From: Achatina immaculata
Lineage: Eukaryota; Mollusca; Gastropoda; Stylommatophora; Achatinidae
Assembly (NCBI GenBank): GCA_009760885.1
Contig: CM019692.1
Coordinates: 56,410,964-56,474,963, forward strand
DNA length: 64,000 nucleotides
Direction of reading: 5' to 3'
The notes below the pieces were generated by a model, which saw only the letters and a list, made by a program, of their open reading frames with translations, ran no database searches and was not told the origin of the DNA. Numbering within the stretch: position 1 is the stretch's first letter; each line of letters begins with the position of its first letter. Made by a program: the position numbers and the translations under genes. Shown piece after piece: positions 1 to 10,384 of this stretch.

Positions 1-780
1 ATATGCTCAAGGTTCAGTCTCCGTTCATTTCTGTTTCTGGCCTTCTGTCTCAAACTATTTGCTTTAGGTTCTCACAGATCTTCTTCCACTTTCTTTCTCT
101 CCATCTTTTCCTTTATCTTTTTTTTCCCCCAGAAAATGAAATTTCGACAAGTAACATGTTCTGTAGGGGGAAACTGCTACCGTCTGACCACATCGTTGTG
201 CAAAGCTTCACCTCTTTCTTCGTAGCTTTCAAGAAGGTTTTAACTGTCTGCGTCATCACAAGCTCTATAAACATTTTCCTCTGTTCACCACTGTTTAAAC
301 TGTCATGACAGTGCTGTCTGATATCAGTAACTTAGAAAGTATAAGTAAACGCCAAAGAACATCCCCCCCCCCCCCCGAAAAAAAATGCGAAGCCACTCCC
401 TCCAGCAGCATGTTATTGCTCATTTAAATTCAAGTATTACCACTATCAGCTGAAGGATGTTCTCAAATATTACTCAAGGTGAACTGTGCAACCTCACATT
501 CCGGGAATTAGTTCAGCAAATTGTAGCGGAAATACACTTGCAGCTTTAGGGCATAACAGGCAGCAAACAATCCTTGATGTTCAGCTCATAATTTGATTTA
601 ACAAATGTTTTGTCGCTGTCGGGATTGAAATTCTTCCACCACTAGATGAGATTCCTGGCCAATATCTTCAGCACGAACTTTGAGTTTCATATTATGAGCT
701 GATCTTGTCCTGACAACAAAACAGGACACATAAAACTTTTTTTCCCTGGTCAAGCAATTCCCTCCCTCCCCCTCCCCCCG
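1..780. other. No gene recognised
   Basis: Short open frames only, none with a recognisable motif. A poly-C run followed by an A-run lies at about 363-387. I see no repeat shared with the rest of the window. Confidence 0.5.
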
Positions 781-880
781 AAATGCCTTTAAAATGGGTA
801 CAAGAGAAATCATCATACTTCGTGTGCCTATAGTCTCGGAAACGCGGGCCTAACTATCCCCAGTATGCTGAATGTTACAG
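781..880 (+). repeat. SINE-2 fragment (core and 3' part)
   Basis: Matches the central and 3' parts of the SINE-2 copies near 26.1 and 42.5 kb. It has an AAAATGGGTACAAGAGAAAT core, then a degraded 'cttcgtgtgcctatagtct' block, then GCGGGCCTAACTATCCCC. The tRNA-related head is missing and the core is shortened, so this is an old 5'-truncated copy. Confidence 0.6.
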
Positions 881-1997
881 AGGAACGAGGATTTTACCTG
901 CACCCTCCCTCACTCAAGAAGTCGCCGGCTCTTCATTACTTTAGTTTCATAAACTCATGCTAAAAAATGATACAAAATGTCTATAAGATATCAGTATTTT
1001 AACCCCAAAATGAGTAAGCAAATAATACTACACAAACTCTGCACATACACAAACAATAGAAACTCGCTGCTTCTGTTTTCAGTATTTTACGATGAAAACA
1101 AAACTATTTCCTGACCGTGATATTCTTTAGTGGCCCTCGTATTGTGAATCTCATTCTCAAAGTTTTCTCAACATCGAACTCCTCCTCATTCTTCGGCTGA
1201 AATGAGGCAAACAGAGCGACAAAATGTCTTCTCAGCTCTTAATGAGCCAGGACTTCTCCCTGAAGGGGGGAAGATAGCCCCAGGCGGCTGTCCTTGAGAG
1301 GTCAAGAGTGCGTTAAGAGTAAAACAGAGGGTAAAGGACTTTCACTACTGGACTCCACAAAGAAATGGCGCAGCGCGGACGGGCGTGTGTAGTAGACGGG
1401 ATCAGAAGAAGGGTCATGGTTTCCGTGAATGAAAGGACGAAATCTGAAAAACCGTAACAGAATTACCCCAGTGTAGGTAAACATTGTTGAGACGTACTGC
1501 TCTGGTTGACTGTTAACGAATTCATGTCTCCAGCTGTCCCAGGGGCGTTCTTCTCTCGGCCTGTCCCGGCCGTGACTTTCTTAGAGCTGTTCGATTTTTT
1601 TTTCCGAATTTTTTTTTTAAAAACTTAATCTGGACAAAGAAGAAGAGTAACTTGCAATGTATAAAAGAGGAAGGTTATAATCATTGTAAGACGGGTTTTG
1701 CTTTCTTCGAATAAGATTACACAGAAATAGTACTTTTATTTTGTATTTATAGCTTACGTTTACACATTAATATTTATCTTATCTTTATGCTGTTTGTCTG
1801 TCTTCTACTTTTTTAATGCATTTTTAGTCTTCATCGGCGACGGTAAAGACCCTGTCGCGCTCTGACGGTCAGTGACCCGTAGCTAACATTTTTTTTCCCG
1901 TCAAGGTGACAGAAAACAGCCGTCCAAGACCCGATCCCAGATCAGGCTAAAAGAGCAGAGATCGCCATACTCCCTATGTCGGGGTGGAGTCTTCTAA
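881..1997. other. No gene recognised
   Basis: AT-rich sequence with short open frames that show no domain motif. No clear repeat or transposon end. Confidence 0.45.
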
Positions 1998-2136
1998 AAA
2001 TACACTGTACCTCCCTCAAACTACACCTACCTCACACTGCACCTCTCTCACACTGCACCTCCCTCACACTGCACCTCCCTCACACTGCACCTCCCTCACA
2101 CTGCACATACCTCACACTGTACCTCCCTCTCACGCC
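1998..2136 (+). repeat. 16-bp minisatellite
   Basis: About eight head-to-tail copies of a 16-bp unit, CACTGCACCTCCCTCA, drifting at both ends. The overlapping open frame is a by-product of the repeat. Confidence 0.85.
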
Positions 2137-3670
2137 CTTTCTGTATAGCTCCACTGAGTGACTAAAGAAAAAAAAAACGCCCCTGCAGCCAACTCCTCTT
2201 TCGACTCAACGCTCTGCTTCAACACCCTCACCGCGTTGGCTGCAAAGAACATCTGTTTACAGTTCCAGAGAGGACAGAACAAGAACAAAGAACAAAAAAA
2301 AAAGAAAGTCTTCACTTTCAGTTCTGTTAAAGAAGAAATTTCCTCCCCACAAAATGCAGATAAGGACAAAACAAAACAAAAACAAAAGTTAAATAAGACA
2401 TTACAAACTGGAAGAGACAAAATGTAATGATGATTGTAATAACCACGACGAAGTACAAGGAAAAAAAAAACAACCCACAGAAATAAGACACCGGAATGGC
2501 AGCGAGGACAATGAGAAGATGCTGGCAATCAGAGAAAAAAAAAAGAGATGTCAATGATATAATCGCTCCTGATGATGCCAGTCCGCTAATGAATGTGAGC
2601 TCAGCCATCAAGACCGCACTATCAGTCACCTTTGATCTTCCACACAAAAAGGCTTTCCATAATAACAGCCGAACCTTTCACAACCGCACTATTTGCTTTT
2701 CCTCATAGTATATGACAAAAGCGACCCGCCGATGTTTGCATGAAAAAAAAAATAATGCGCATTTAATTAGACAACTATGGCTAATATTTATGATTCAGCC
2801 TTGTAAAAAGATCAGCCATCAGCCGTCGTCTTACTAACATCACATACTCTTTTTTTAATCTTTCACCCATCAGAGGCAGTATCAGGCAAACTGATCTACA
2901 AACAATGTTATCGCTCCCCCAACCTGGCTGATCTGTGCTTCCAAGACGTTCTTGACCAGGGGAAGCAACTAAAAACCCGGAGGATGGGGGAGAGGAGGGG
3001 GGAATCTTGTCCAAATGACATTTAAAGGAGCTTGGAATGATGCAGTAAATGTTTGCTTAGGTCTCGTAAGGCAAACGCTACCTGGTAAAACAATCCAATA
3101 GTAATCAGCTGGCCATTGTGGTCTGCTGATGCCACCATCCAATCAATGACAGCCTTGCAATAGGATCACCGCTCTCGACCAATCGATGGACTTCAAATAC
3201 AAACGATCGGCGTCCGTTAATGGCGACCGATGGGCGGAAGTCTGCAAGTACCAGGGGCCATCTTGATTCCTTATATTTCGTTAAAATAGGATGGATATCT
3301 TGTCCTGCGGTTTGAAGAACAAGAGAACAGGGAGGGGGGAAAAAGGCCTCAAACACAAGATGGCTTATCAGATTACACAAGAGTGAGGCAGATATCTCTC
3401 CGCAAATGATGGAGATGCTTGGTCGTTCTCAAGCTCAGATCAGCTTTCCTCTTTGTCGATGCCATTTTTGTGGTCTTTGTGGAAGATTTTATCTAAACAA
3501 AAAGTGGACTTTGGAAAGACAGCTTTGGAAAAAAAATGAAATAAAAGAAAAAAAAACTAGATATGGATGTGATTCAAAGTTAACAACTCGAAGAATAATA
3601 AGGCGAATTTCGAACTAAGGTCTAGAAAATAATTCGTTGTACACGGAGAGCCCTAGGCGAAGTCAAGCGG
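2137..3670. other. No gene recognised; A/T homopolymer-rich
   Basis: Many A-runs (near 2164, 2297, 2461, 2537, 2743) and short frames on both strands with no motif. I found no match to the repeat families elsewhere in the window. Confidence 0.45.
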
Positions 3671-4020
3671 AACTTTGCCTCCCTAACAGCTCTCCTCTAG
3701 GCCTCTTGGTTGTAAGCAAGATGCACTGCTGCTGATGCATCCATTCTCTGATCGTTAACGATGTCATGTAGCCATCTTCGCCTTGGTCTTCCTCTCTTTC
3801 TTTGTCCTGTTATGTGCCCTTCCAAGACTGTCGTCTCTAAATTCTCATGACGGTTAATATGTCCAAAATATTCAAGTTTTCTCTGTATAATTTTCTTTAC
3901 TAGCCAGCCTTATTCAATATTAGGTTTCTGTAGTATTGATATATTTGTTCTTTTTCGTGTTCATGATATCTGAGGAACTTTTCTGTAGCATTTACATTCG
4001 AGGGCATTTATGTGTTGCAA
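3671..4020 (-). mobile_element. Family A non-LTR retrotransposon, 3' fragment
   Basis: On the minus strand this matches the C-terminal coding end and 3' region of the family A element seen best at 21.05-22.59 kb. The extreme 3' tail is missing, so the copy begins inside the last codons. It has small indels and lacks part of the FGHI(K/N)RH..N region. A second family A piece in the same orientation starts only about 15 bp further on, so this looks like two independent insertions into one neighbourhood. Confidence 0.8.
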
Positions 4021-4035
4021 TGTTGCAGACTATAT

Positions 4036-4523
4036 TCATTCCATTCATTTGCATGTCCCATGCAGAACTTTGCCTCCCTAACAGCACTCCTGTAGGCCTC
4101 TCGGTTGTGAGCAAGATAGCCTGCTGCTGATGCATCCATTTGCAGATCATCAACGATGTCTTGCAGCCATCTTCGTTTTGGTCTTGCTCTCTTTTTTTTC
4201 CCATTATGTACCCTTCCAAGACGGTCTTCTCTAAATTATCATGACGTTTAATGTGTCCAAAATATTTAAGTTTTCTCTCTTTAACTCTCTTTACTAGCCA
4301 GCCTTCTTCAATATTAAGCTCTTGTAATATAGATATATTTGTTCTTTTTTGTGTCCACGATATTTGGAGAACTCTTCTGTAGCATTAACATTCAAAGGCA
4401 TTTATGTGTTTCTCAGCTGTTTTGTTAAGTGTCCAGGTCTCACAGGCATATGTTGCGATGGGAAAGATGCATCCCGTTAAAAATTTTATTTTTGTGGTTC
4501 TGTCTGCTCCTCTCCACTGATTC
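4036..4523 (-). mobile_element. Family A non-LTR retrotransposon, 5'-truncated 3' end
   Basis: Minus-strand copy with the family A tail (ATTCATTCCATTCATTTGCA on the plus strand) at its left edge. It continues through the C-terminal coding region to the segment before the RT domain end. 5' truncation with an intact 3' tail is the usual product of target-primed reverse transcription. Its right edge directly abuts a plus-strand family B fragment. Confidence 0.85.
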
Positions 4524-5028
4524 AGACTATATAGAGATTTAAAAAAAACTAAGCATGAATATGAAAATCAGGATATTTAAGAGTAATGTTCTAAGTGTGC
4601 TACTCTATGGAAGTGAATGGTGGAAAATCAACAAAACCATAGAAAACAAGTTGAATTCTTTCCAGACAAAATGCTTACGAAGAATTAGAAAACTATTTTG
4701 GCCAAACACCGTAAGAAATAAGATCTTGTTGGCAGAAATGCAGATGAAGCCACTGACAGCAATTATTGAGGAAAGACGGTGGCGATGGTTGGAACATGTG
4801 CTCCGAATGACTGACAACTCACTACCAAAAAAAAAGCACTAAGATGGACACCACAGGGGAACAGAAGTAAGGGTAGATCAAAAGAGACATAGAGAAGAAC
4901 AACAGAAAGGATGTTGAGCAATAGAGAGCTCACCTGGGCAAGAGCAGAAAAAAAGGCAAAGGACAGGCATTTGTAGAAAACCCTCGCGGAAGCCCCATGT
5001 GCCCTGGGCACTTAAGGTTCAGAGAGAG
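4524..5028 (+). mobile_element. Family B non-LTR retrotransposon, 5'-truncated 3' end
   Basis: Plus-strand copy of the last part of family B. The frame from 4555 reads IRIFKSNVLSVLLYGSE..W, then IRRIRK.FWPNT, then RRWRWLEHVLRMTD. These match the C-terminal domain of the longer copies at 52.7-59.5 kb. It is broken by an A-run at about 4828-4836 and ends with GGCACTTAAGGTTCAGAGAG, the family B 3' end with only a short (AG) tail. A family A fragment follows immediately. Confidence 0.85.
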
Positions 5029-5266
5029 ATGTGTTTCTCAGCTGTTTTGTTAGATGTCCAGGTCTCACAGGCATATGTTGGGATGGGAAAGATGCATGAA
5101 CTTAAGAATCTTATTTTTGTGGTTCTGTCTTTTCCTTGCCACAGCTTCTTTAGCTGTTTTAATTTTTGAAGAATGATAGATGTCCTCCTTTTAATTTCCC
5201 TCATTTTATCTCCATTATTAGTTAGTGGTCCAAGATATTCAAAACCCTCCACCTCTTCAGAGGCGA
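5029..5266 (-). mobile_element. Family A fragment (internal)
   Basis: Minus-strand family A sequence overlapping the end of the 4036-4523 copy by about 120 bp of homologous but diverged sequence, then extending further 5'. The encoded remnant includes FEYLGPLTNNGDKMREIKRR. It has no 3' tail. It is either a separate old copy or the far side of a rearranged A copy split by the family B piece. Confidence 0.75.
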
Positions 5267-5469
5267 AGAAGGCGCTACAAACAGTTATGACATCACAGAC
5301 TACCGTGAAGTTAATTAACGAGCATATATAAAACAGCCCACTAGAAGGGCAGAAAGAAATGAGGCCATGAAAAATAGCCCAAACATGAGACCATACAAAG
5401 AAAAGCCCACTTCTAGGACATAAAGAACGGCTTATCACTATGGTTTGAAGTATAGTACAATTTGAGAGC

Positions 5470-6075
5470 GTAAAGAGAACATCCCAATACCAGGTATGAA
5501 GAGAACAGCTCAATACCAGGCATGAAGAGAACACATTCAATACTAAGCATGAAGAGAACAGCTCAATACTAGGCATGAAGAGAACAGCTCAATACCAGGC
5601 ATGAAGAGAACAGCTCAATACCAGGCATGAAGAGAACAGCTCAGTACCAGGCATGAAGAGAACACCTCAATACCAGGCATGAAGAGAACACATTCAATAC
5701 CAGACATGAAGAGAATAGCTCAATACCAGGCATGAAGAGAACACATTCAATACTAGGCATGAAGAGAACAGCTCAATACCAGGCATGAAGAGAACAGCTC
5801 AAAACCAGGCATGAAGAGAACAGCTCAATACCAGGCATGAAGAGAACACCTCAATACCAGGCATGAAGAGAACAGCTCAATACCAGGCATGAAGAGAACA
5901 GCTCAATACCAGGCATTAAGAGAACAGCTCAATACCAGGCATGAAGAGAACACATTCAATACCAGGCATGAAGAGAACAGCCAAATACCAGGCATGAAGA
6001 GAACAGCCAAATACCAGGCATGAAGAGAACACATTCAATACCAGGCATGAAGAGAACACCTCAATACAAGGGAAA
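5470..6075 (+). repeat. 26-27 bp minisatellite
   Basis: More than twenty head-to-tail copies of a 26-27 bp unit built on GAAGAGAACAGCTCAATACC. Variant units carry ACACATTCAA in place of ACAGCTCAA. The variants are interspersed, suggesting repeated unequal exchange. No coding sense is apparent. Confidence 0.95.
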
Positions 6076-6136
6076 CTGTAAAGAGAACGCGTTATTCAAA
6101 AACAGCGGGAAGCTTTGCACAGACATCTAAAAACTG

Positions 6137-6455
6137 AAACAAGTAATACTGCACAAAGGAAATAACTAATAACAATGATCTGAAACAAATGATATAGCAC
6201 AAAGGAAATAAAATAACAATGATGTGAAACTAGAGATACAGTACAAAGGAAATAACTAATAACAATGATCTGAAACAAGAGATAATGCATAAAGGAAATA
6301 ACTAATAACAATGATCTGAAACAAGAGATAGAGCACAAAGGAAATAACTAATAACAGTGATATGAAACAAGTGATACAGCACAAAGGAAATAACTAATAA
6401 CAATGATCTGAAACAAGTGATACAGCACAAAGGAAATAAGTAACAACAATGATTC
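6137..6455 (+). repeat. About 46-bp minisatellite
   Basis: About seven tandem copies of a unit containing GCACAAAGGAAATAACTAAT and AACAATGATCTGAAACAAG. It follows the 26-bp array after about 60 bp but has an unrelated unit. Open frames over it are by-products. Confidence 0.9.
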
Positions 6456-6559
6456 TGAGCTTTATGTAAGTAATTCCTACTGGTATAGCAGTAAAATCAA
6501 CATTACTGACAGTAAGAGCGAAAACGGTTTAAGTGATGAACTTCAGATGCACACTGATC

Positions 6560-6811
6560 AGGCAAAGTGGAAAGTCTCCTTAAATGATGCCGAAAGGCTG
6601 TAAATGTAGAAAGAAGTGAGGAGAATATACAAACGAAAATAATGTGAGCACAAGAGATAAGGGAAACAAGAACTAGGGGTATTCCAAGACAGAGATGGAA
6701 AGACAACATAGAAGAAGATACAAAAGAAACTGGTGTCACAAACTGGAGAGAGAAGATTAGGAATAGAGAGGAATGGAGGCGGACTTTATCTGCAGCAAAA
6801 TGTATAAATTA
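6560..6811 (+). mobile_element. Non-LTR retrotransposon 3' coding remnant (C-terminus of RT protein)
   Basis: In interrupted plus-strand frames this reads RGIPRQRWKDNIEEDT, then NWREKIRNREEWRRTLSAAK and a stop. That is the basic GRPRxxWxDN...D..EWRR...A signature at the C-terminus of many RTE-like and related LINE proteins. No RT domain is present upstream. The family differs from A and B. Confidence 0.65.
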
Positions 6812-6816
6812 GGAAA

Positions 6817-7086
6817 GGAAAGTAGGAACAGCTTTATTATTTAACGGTTACACAGTTGTGACGTTTCGGCGCGAGCCTTTATCGAACAAAAAACAAACAG
6901 GAGGAAGAATCAGAGAGAGGAGACAAAGTAAAGATTCACATGAATTTTATGTTAACGAAGTGCCAGGAGCTGAGATAAGTCATTTGCTCTATTTATTATT
7001 ATTTCTTTTTTTCAATTTTTATTGTTTCGTTAATATAAAACTCATGTGAATCTTTAAATAATAAAGCTGTTCCTACTTTTTTTCCT
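6817..7086. repeat. Fold-back element with 27-bp inverted ends and a hammerhead-like motif
   Basis: The left end (AGGAACAGCTTTATTATTTA at about 6824) is repeated in inverse at 7054-7080 without mismatch. An inner inverted pair lies at about 6934-6957 and 7032-7058 (CACATGAATTTTATGTTAAC and its near-complement). The segment could fold into a long hairpin. On the minus strand at about 6865-6891 there is a GGC-TCGC-GCC hairpin followed by GAAAC, reminiscent of the stem II and GAAA core of hammerhead ribozymes in Penelope-like elements. The CTGATGA half is degenerate. A diverged relative lies at 61.10-61.50 kb. Confidence 0.55.
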
Positions 7087-7264
7087 AGTTTATACATTTT
7101 GGTATCATAGCTTTACTGCAGTGCCTTGTGTATACCTATACACAAATTATTGTTTATCTGCAGCAGTGACCTTTAATGGCTCGGAAAGAAGAAGAAGAAG
7201 AAGAAAGTGGTAAAAGAAGGCCTGCCAAAGAGAAAGTGTTTCCTAGGCTTACTCGAACAGGCTG

Positions 7265-7365
7265 CCGCCCCTTTTTCTCCCATGTCACATTCTCAAACGC
7301 CCCTTTCTCCCTGCCGTTTATGTACTATTCGCACAGTGGCCTGCCTATTAAACTAGGATATACAC
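7265..7365 (+). repeat. Dispersed repeat shared with 40.28 kb
   Basis: This resembles 40281-40372: a C/T-rich segment, then GTACTATTCG(C/T)ACA and CTATTAAACTAGGATAT. The sequence around 7690-7712 (CTTTGGGAAACACTGGACTA) looks like the TTTCCCA ends of hAT-type transposons, so 7265-7712 may be a decayed non-autonomous element. That reading is tentative. Confidence 0.4.
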
Positions 7366-7835
7366 TACACAAGTAAAAACGTCAACTAACAAAACCAATT
7401 TAACAATATGAAGATAACTCATCTACTGCATTATTTTCTCACCTTTCAGTGTCATGGATGAGTTTCATGTAGGGGACACAGGTTTCTCAATGTCAGGTTG
7501 AGAAGTGCTAAGAAGGAAGGTATTACTACCCCCGTCTGGCTGCTTCGTGTTCACTCAAGCCTCCCAGCCATCACCCCCCCCCCTTCAACCCAACTGCTAT
7601 CTTTTCTTTTACCGCCCCCCCACCCCCTACTCCGGTCCTTTCCAAAGTCCACATAGGGGCATTATCGCCCACTTTGGGAAACACTGGACTAGAAGATACT
7701 TTCGTTGGGTTCTAATGGTTGGAAATTTTCCAGATTATTACACTAGGGAAATAGGAAACTGAAAACAATCGATCTTGGTTTGTGTAGCATAAAGACGGGG
7801 CTGTGTATTTTATGTGTTTCTGTTGTAAATTGTTT

Positions 7836-8092
7836 TATAGTAGTTAAATGTCACAGAATTTTTCTAGTAGTTAAAATGTCACAGAATTTTTCTAGTAGTT
7901 AAAATGTCACAGAATTTTTCTAGTAGTTAAAATGTCACAGAATTTTTCTAGTAGTTAAAATGTCACAGAATTTTTCTAGTAGTTAAAATGTCACAGAATT
8001 TTTCTAGTAGTTAAAATGTCACAGAATTTTTCTAGTAGTTAAATGACACAGACTTTTGCTAGTAGTTAAATGGCACAGGCTTTTAACAGTAG
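7836..8092 (+). repeat. 28-bp minisatellite
   Basis: About nine tandem copies of a 27-28 bp unit containing TAGTAGTTAAAATGTCACAG followed by AATTTTTC. The last two units are diverged. No coding content. Confidence 0.95.
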
Positions 8093-8590
8093 TAATTACT
8101 GGGATCATTTATAAATGCCTATTAATGAGTACGAAAAATCTATACAAAAGAAGAAAAAACACCTGGGTTCCCTTAAAAATGGATTGAATTATTGTCCAGT
8201 CTTAAATCAGTGCAAACTGATTCAATACAACCCCCCAAAAAATGATTAAATACAGAAGTCTGGCAGTGGAAGAACATAACAGAAAGACTAACTTATACAG
8301 ACGATAACATATAAAAGAAAATTGCTGGCTAAAAAGGCTGGGCAAGTTTCACCGATTTAGTGATCAATTAAAATCATTGAAATATTTAATCATTAACTTT
8401 TCTGTCGTCGGGATTCACATCACCTCCACCTTGTAGTAGCATTCTCGTTTCCATTATTACTGTAATTCGTGCCATGAATTTTTTCAGTTCCACGAGAGAT
8501 TCTGCATTTTTCGTAGCATACTGGGTTTACCGCTTATTTCTTTACTTACAGAATACGGGTTTTTCCGACATTAGTAATTTTCTAGCTTTG
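8093..8590. other. No gene recognised
   Basis: AT-rich sequence with no motif, no tandem repeat and no match to the other families. Confidence 0.4.
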
Positions 8591-8675
8591 TTGCTGGTAT
8601 GAGGGAGTTGCTTCATCACATTCGGGGCATGCCCACGAAGGTTCTGCTTTGGATATCAGGATGTCCTTTAGTGAG

Positions 8676-8815
8676 TTGGCTGATATAACACCAATACTCT
8701 GTTGGCTGATATAACACCAATACTCTGTTGGCTGATATAACACCAATACTCTGTTGGCTGATATAACACCAATACTCTGTTGGCTGATATAACACCAATA
8801 CTGTGTTGGTTGTAA
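8676..8815 (+). repeat. 26-bp minisatellite inside the RNase H remnant
   Basis: About five tandem copies of a 26-bp unit containing GTTGGCTGATATAACACCAA. The array interrupts sequence that otherwise looks like the retroelement C-terminus, so it arose by local amplification after decay. Confidence 0.9.
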
Positions 8816-8924
8816 ACAGCACGTGATCTAGCACGCAACTGGGATGTGCTTCCACTTTCTCTGAGGACAGGTAGTTCACTGAGGCGGGAGTAGTATGTAT
8901 TTCTGAGGAAGGTTTCTTGCGCAG

Positions 8925-9229
8925 GAGAGAGGGAGGGGAACAGACCGGCTAGCGTAGTGGTTAGAGCACTCGTCTAGCAACAGATTGGTCGAGGGTTCGA
9001 ATCCCCAGCTGCGCGGGATTTTTTTTTTCCGACCAATGCGACACCGAGGTCGACCCAGCCTCGTAAAACAAGTACCAGAGAAAATCTGGAAAGGAAAGGC
9101 AGCGAGGAAAGGACCTGGCCAACCCCAGCTCATACCCTGATGACTCAGCATAATGAGGTCTCTAACGTTTCATCCCATAAGGCATTTGCTATGAGACTAC
9201 CTTTACTTACTTACCTTTACCTTTACTTA
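8925..9229 (+). mobile_element. SINE-1, tRNA-derived, full length
   Basis: The head from 8943 carries a pol III A box (TAGCGTAGTGG) and a perfect B box (GGTTCGAATCC), followed by a T-run. A body then contains CCAGCCTCGTAAAACAAGTA and CCAGAGAAAATCTGG. The element ends in CATTTGCTATGAGACTACCT and a CTTTAC-type tail. TTGCGCAG flanks it at 8917-8924 and 9230-9237, a candidate 8-bp TSD. The interrupted RNase H remnant continues on both sides, which supports these limits. Other copies are at 42985-43222 (minus) and 59915-60183 (plus). It is SINE-like rather than a functional tRNA because the anticodon arm does not fold cleanly. Confidence 0.85.
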
Positions 9230-9420
9230 TTGCGCAGATTCTTCGATTTACTGTTTGAAAGATCAATGTATGTTCTGTTTGTCCTAGTGGGTTAGCCCTT
9301 GCTTTTTCGCTGCCAACAACGCCGGAGTGCCCAGGGCAGTATATCCATGTGATGTTTTGGATTTGCGTTTTGTTTAGTATGTCTAATCAATCTCTTATAA
9401 ACGTGCTCATTTTATAAATA

Positions 9421-9785
9421 AAGTACTATTATTGCCGATATCGTTTTGTAAAATACACGTATGTTATCGTACATGTGACTGTACAAAAATTCAGAAATCA
9501 GAATCTGGTAACATCACATTCAGTACAGCCCCTCCCCCTCCCTCCCCCCCCCCCCCATACATGCTCCGCGGCGTGCTCTAACAGCCACTGAAGCGTTTGT
9601 CTACTAATGGTTGCTGTCAAATGTTGGTCGTTTATTACACGTTTTCTCCCACAAAGTTAAGATTTCCTGCCATCACCTCTCGTCTGTCCTAACCTCGTCA
9701 TTCTCCTTATGCCCAAATTATCCAACCATTTCCTCTGCTCCGCCTGTTGAACACGACGCACTGCATTTTGTGGTTGTATATCTTA
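9421..9785. other. No gene recognised
   Basis: Includes a C-rich stretch at about 9527-9557. The only notable open frame runs into the following minisatellite and has no motif of its own. Confidence 0.4.
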
Positions 9786-10384
9786 TAGTTGAACTACTCG
9801 TAGTGGTTGGACATCTTACAGTTGAATTACATTTAGTGGTGGGACATCTTATAGTTGAACTACATTTAGTGGTGGGACATCTTATAGTTGAACTACATTT
9901 AGTGGTGGGACATCTTATAGTTGAACTACATTTAGTGGTGGGACATCTTATAGTTGAACTACTCGTAGTGGTTGGACATCTTACAGTTGAATTACATTTA
10001 GTGGTGGGACATCTTATAGTTGAACTACATTTAGTGGTGGGACATCTTATAGTTGAACTACATTTAGTGGTGGGACATTATAGTTGAACTACATTTAGTG
10101 GTGGGACATCTTATAGTTGAACTACATTTAGTGGTGGGACATCTTATAGTTGAACTACATTTAGTGGTGGGACATCTTATAGTTGAACTACATTTAGTGG
10201 TGGGACATCTTATAGTTGAACTACATTTAGTGGTGGGACATCTTATAGTTGAACTACATTTAGTGGTTGGACATCTTATAGTTGAACTACATTTAGTGGT
10301 GGGACATCTTATAGTTGAACTACATTTAGTGGTTGGACATCTTACAGTTGAACTACATTTAGTGGTTGGACATCTTACAGTTGA
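9786..10384 (+). repeat. 33-bp minisatellite, left part
   Basis: About eighteen head-to-tail copies of a 33-bp unit containing TTATAGTTGAACTACATTTA then GTGGTGGGACATC. Because 33 is a multiple of three the array stays open and reads as an 11-residue repeat (HLIVELHLVVG). I regard that as a by-product of unit length. The array resumes at 13022 beyond the inserted LINE. Confidence 0.95.

Larger units (their letters stand above)
8590..9420 (-). pseudogene. RNase H-bearing retroelement C-terminal remnant, split by a SINE
   Basis: On the minus strand, 9420 to 9240 reads WIYCPGHSGVVGSEKARANP. This is the last catalytic block of a LINE-type RNase H (HSG..GNEKAD class), with the final D replaced. 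After the SINE at 8925-9229 the degraded frame continues, and a CPEC pair at about 8610-8625 recalls the terminal zinc knuckle of such proteins. A 26-bp tandem expansion (8676-8815) lies inside it. Frameshifts and stops make it non-functional. A related WLYCPGHAGEHGNDVADMLA sequence is at 40.4 kb. Confidence 0.6.

Noticed and set aside
5470..6455. Possible CRISPR-like arrays in the regularly repeated regions
   Set aside because: Units are contiguous with no unique spacers, and the genome is eukaryotic. These are minisatellites.
8943..9020. A functional tRNA gene
   Set aside because: It has good A and B boxes but no clean anticodon stem-loop or acceptor pairing. The same head occurs three times with a shared body, so it is a SINE.
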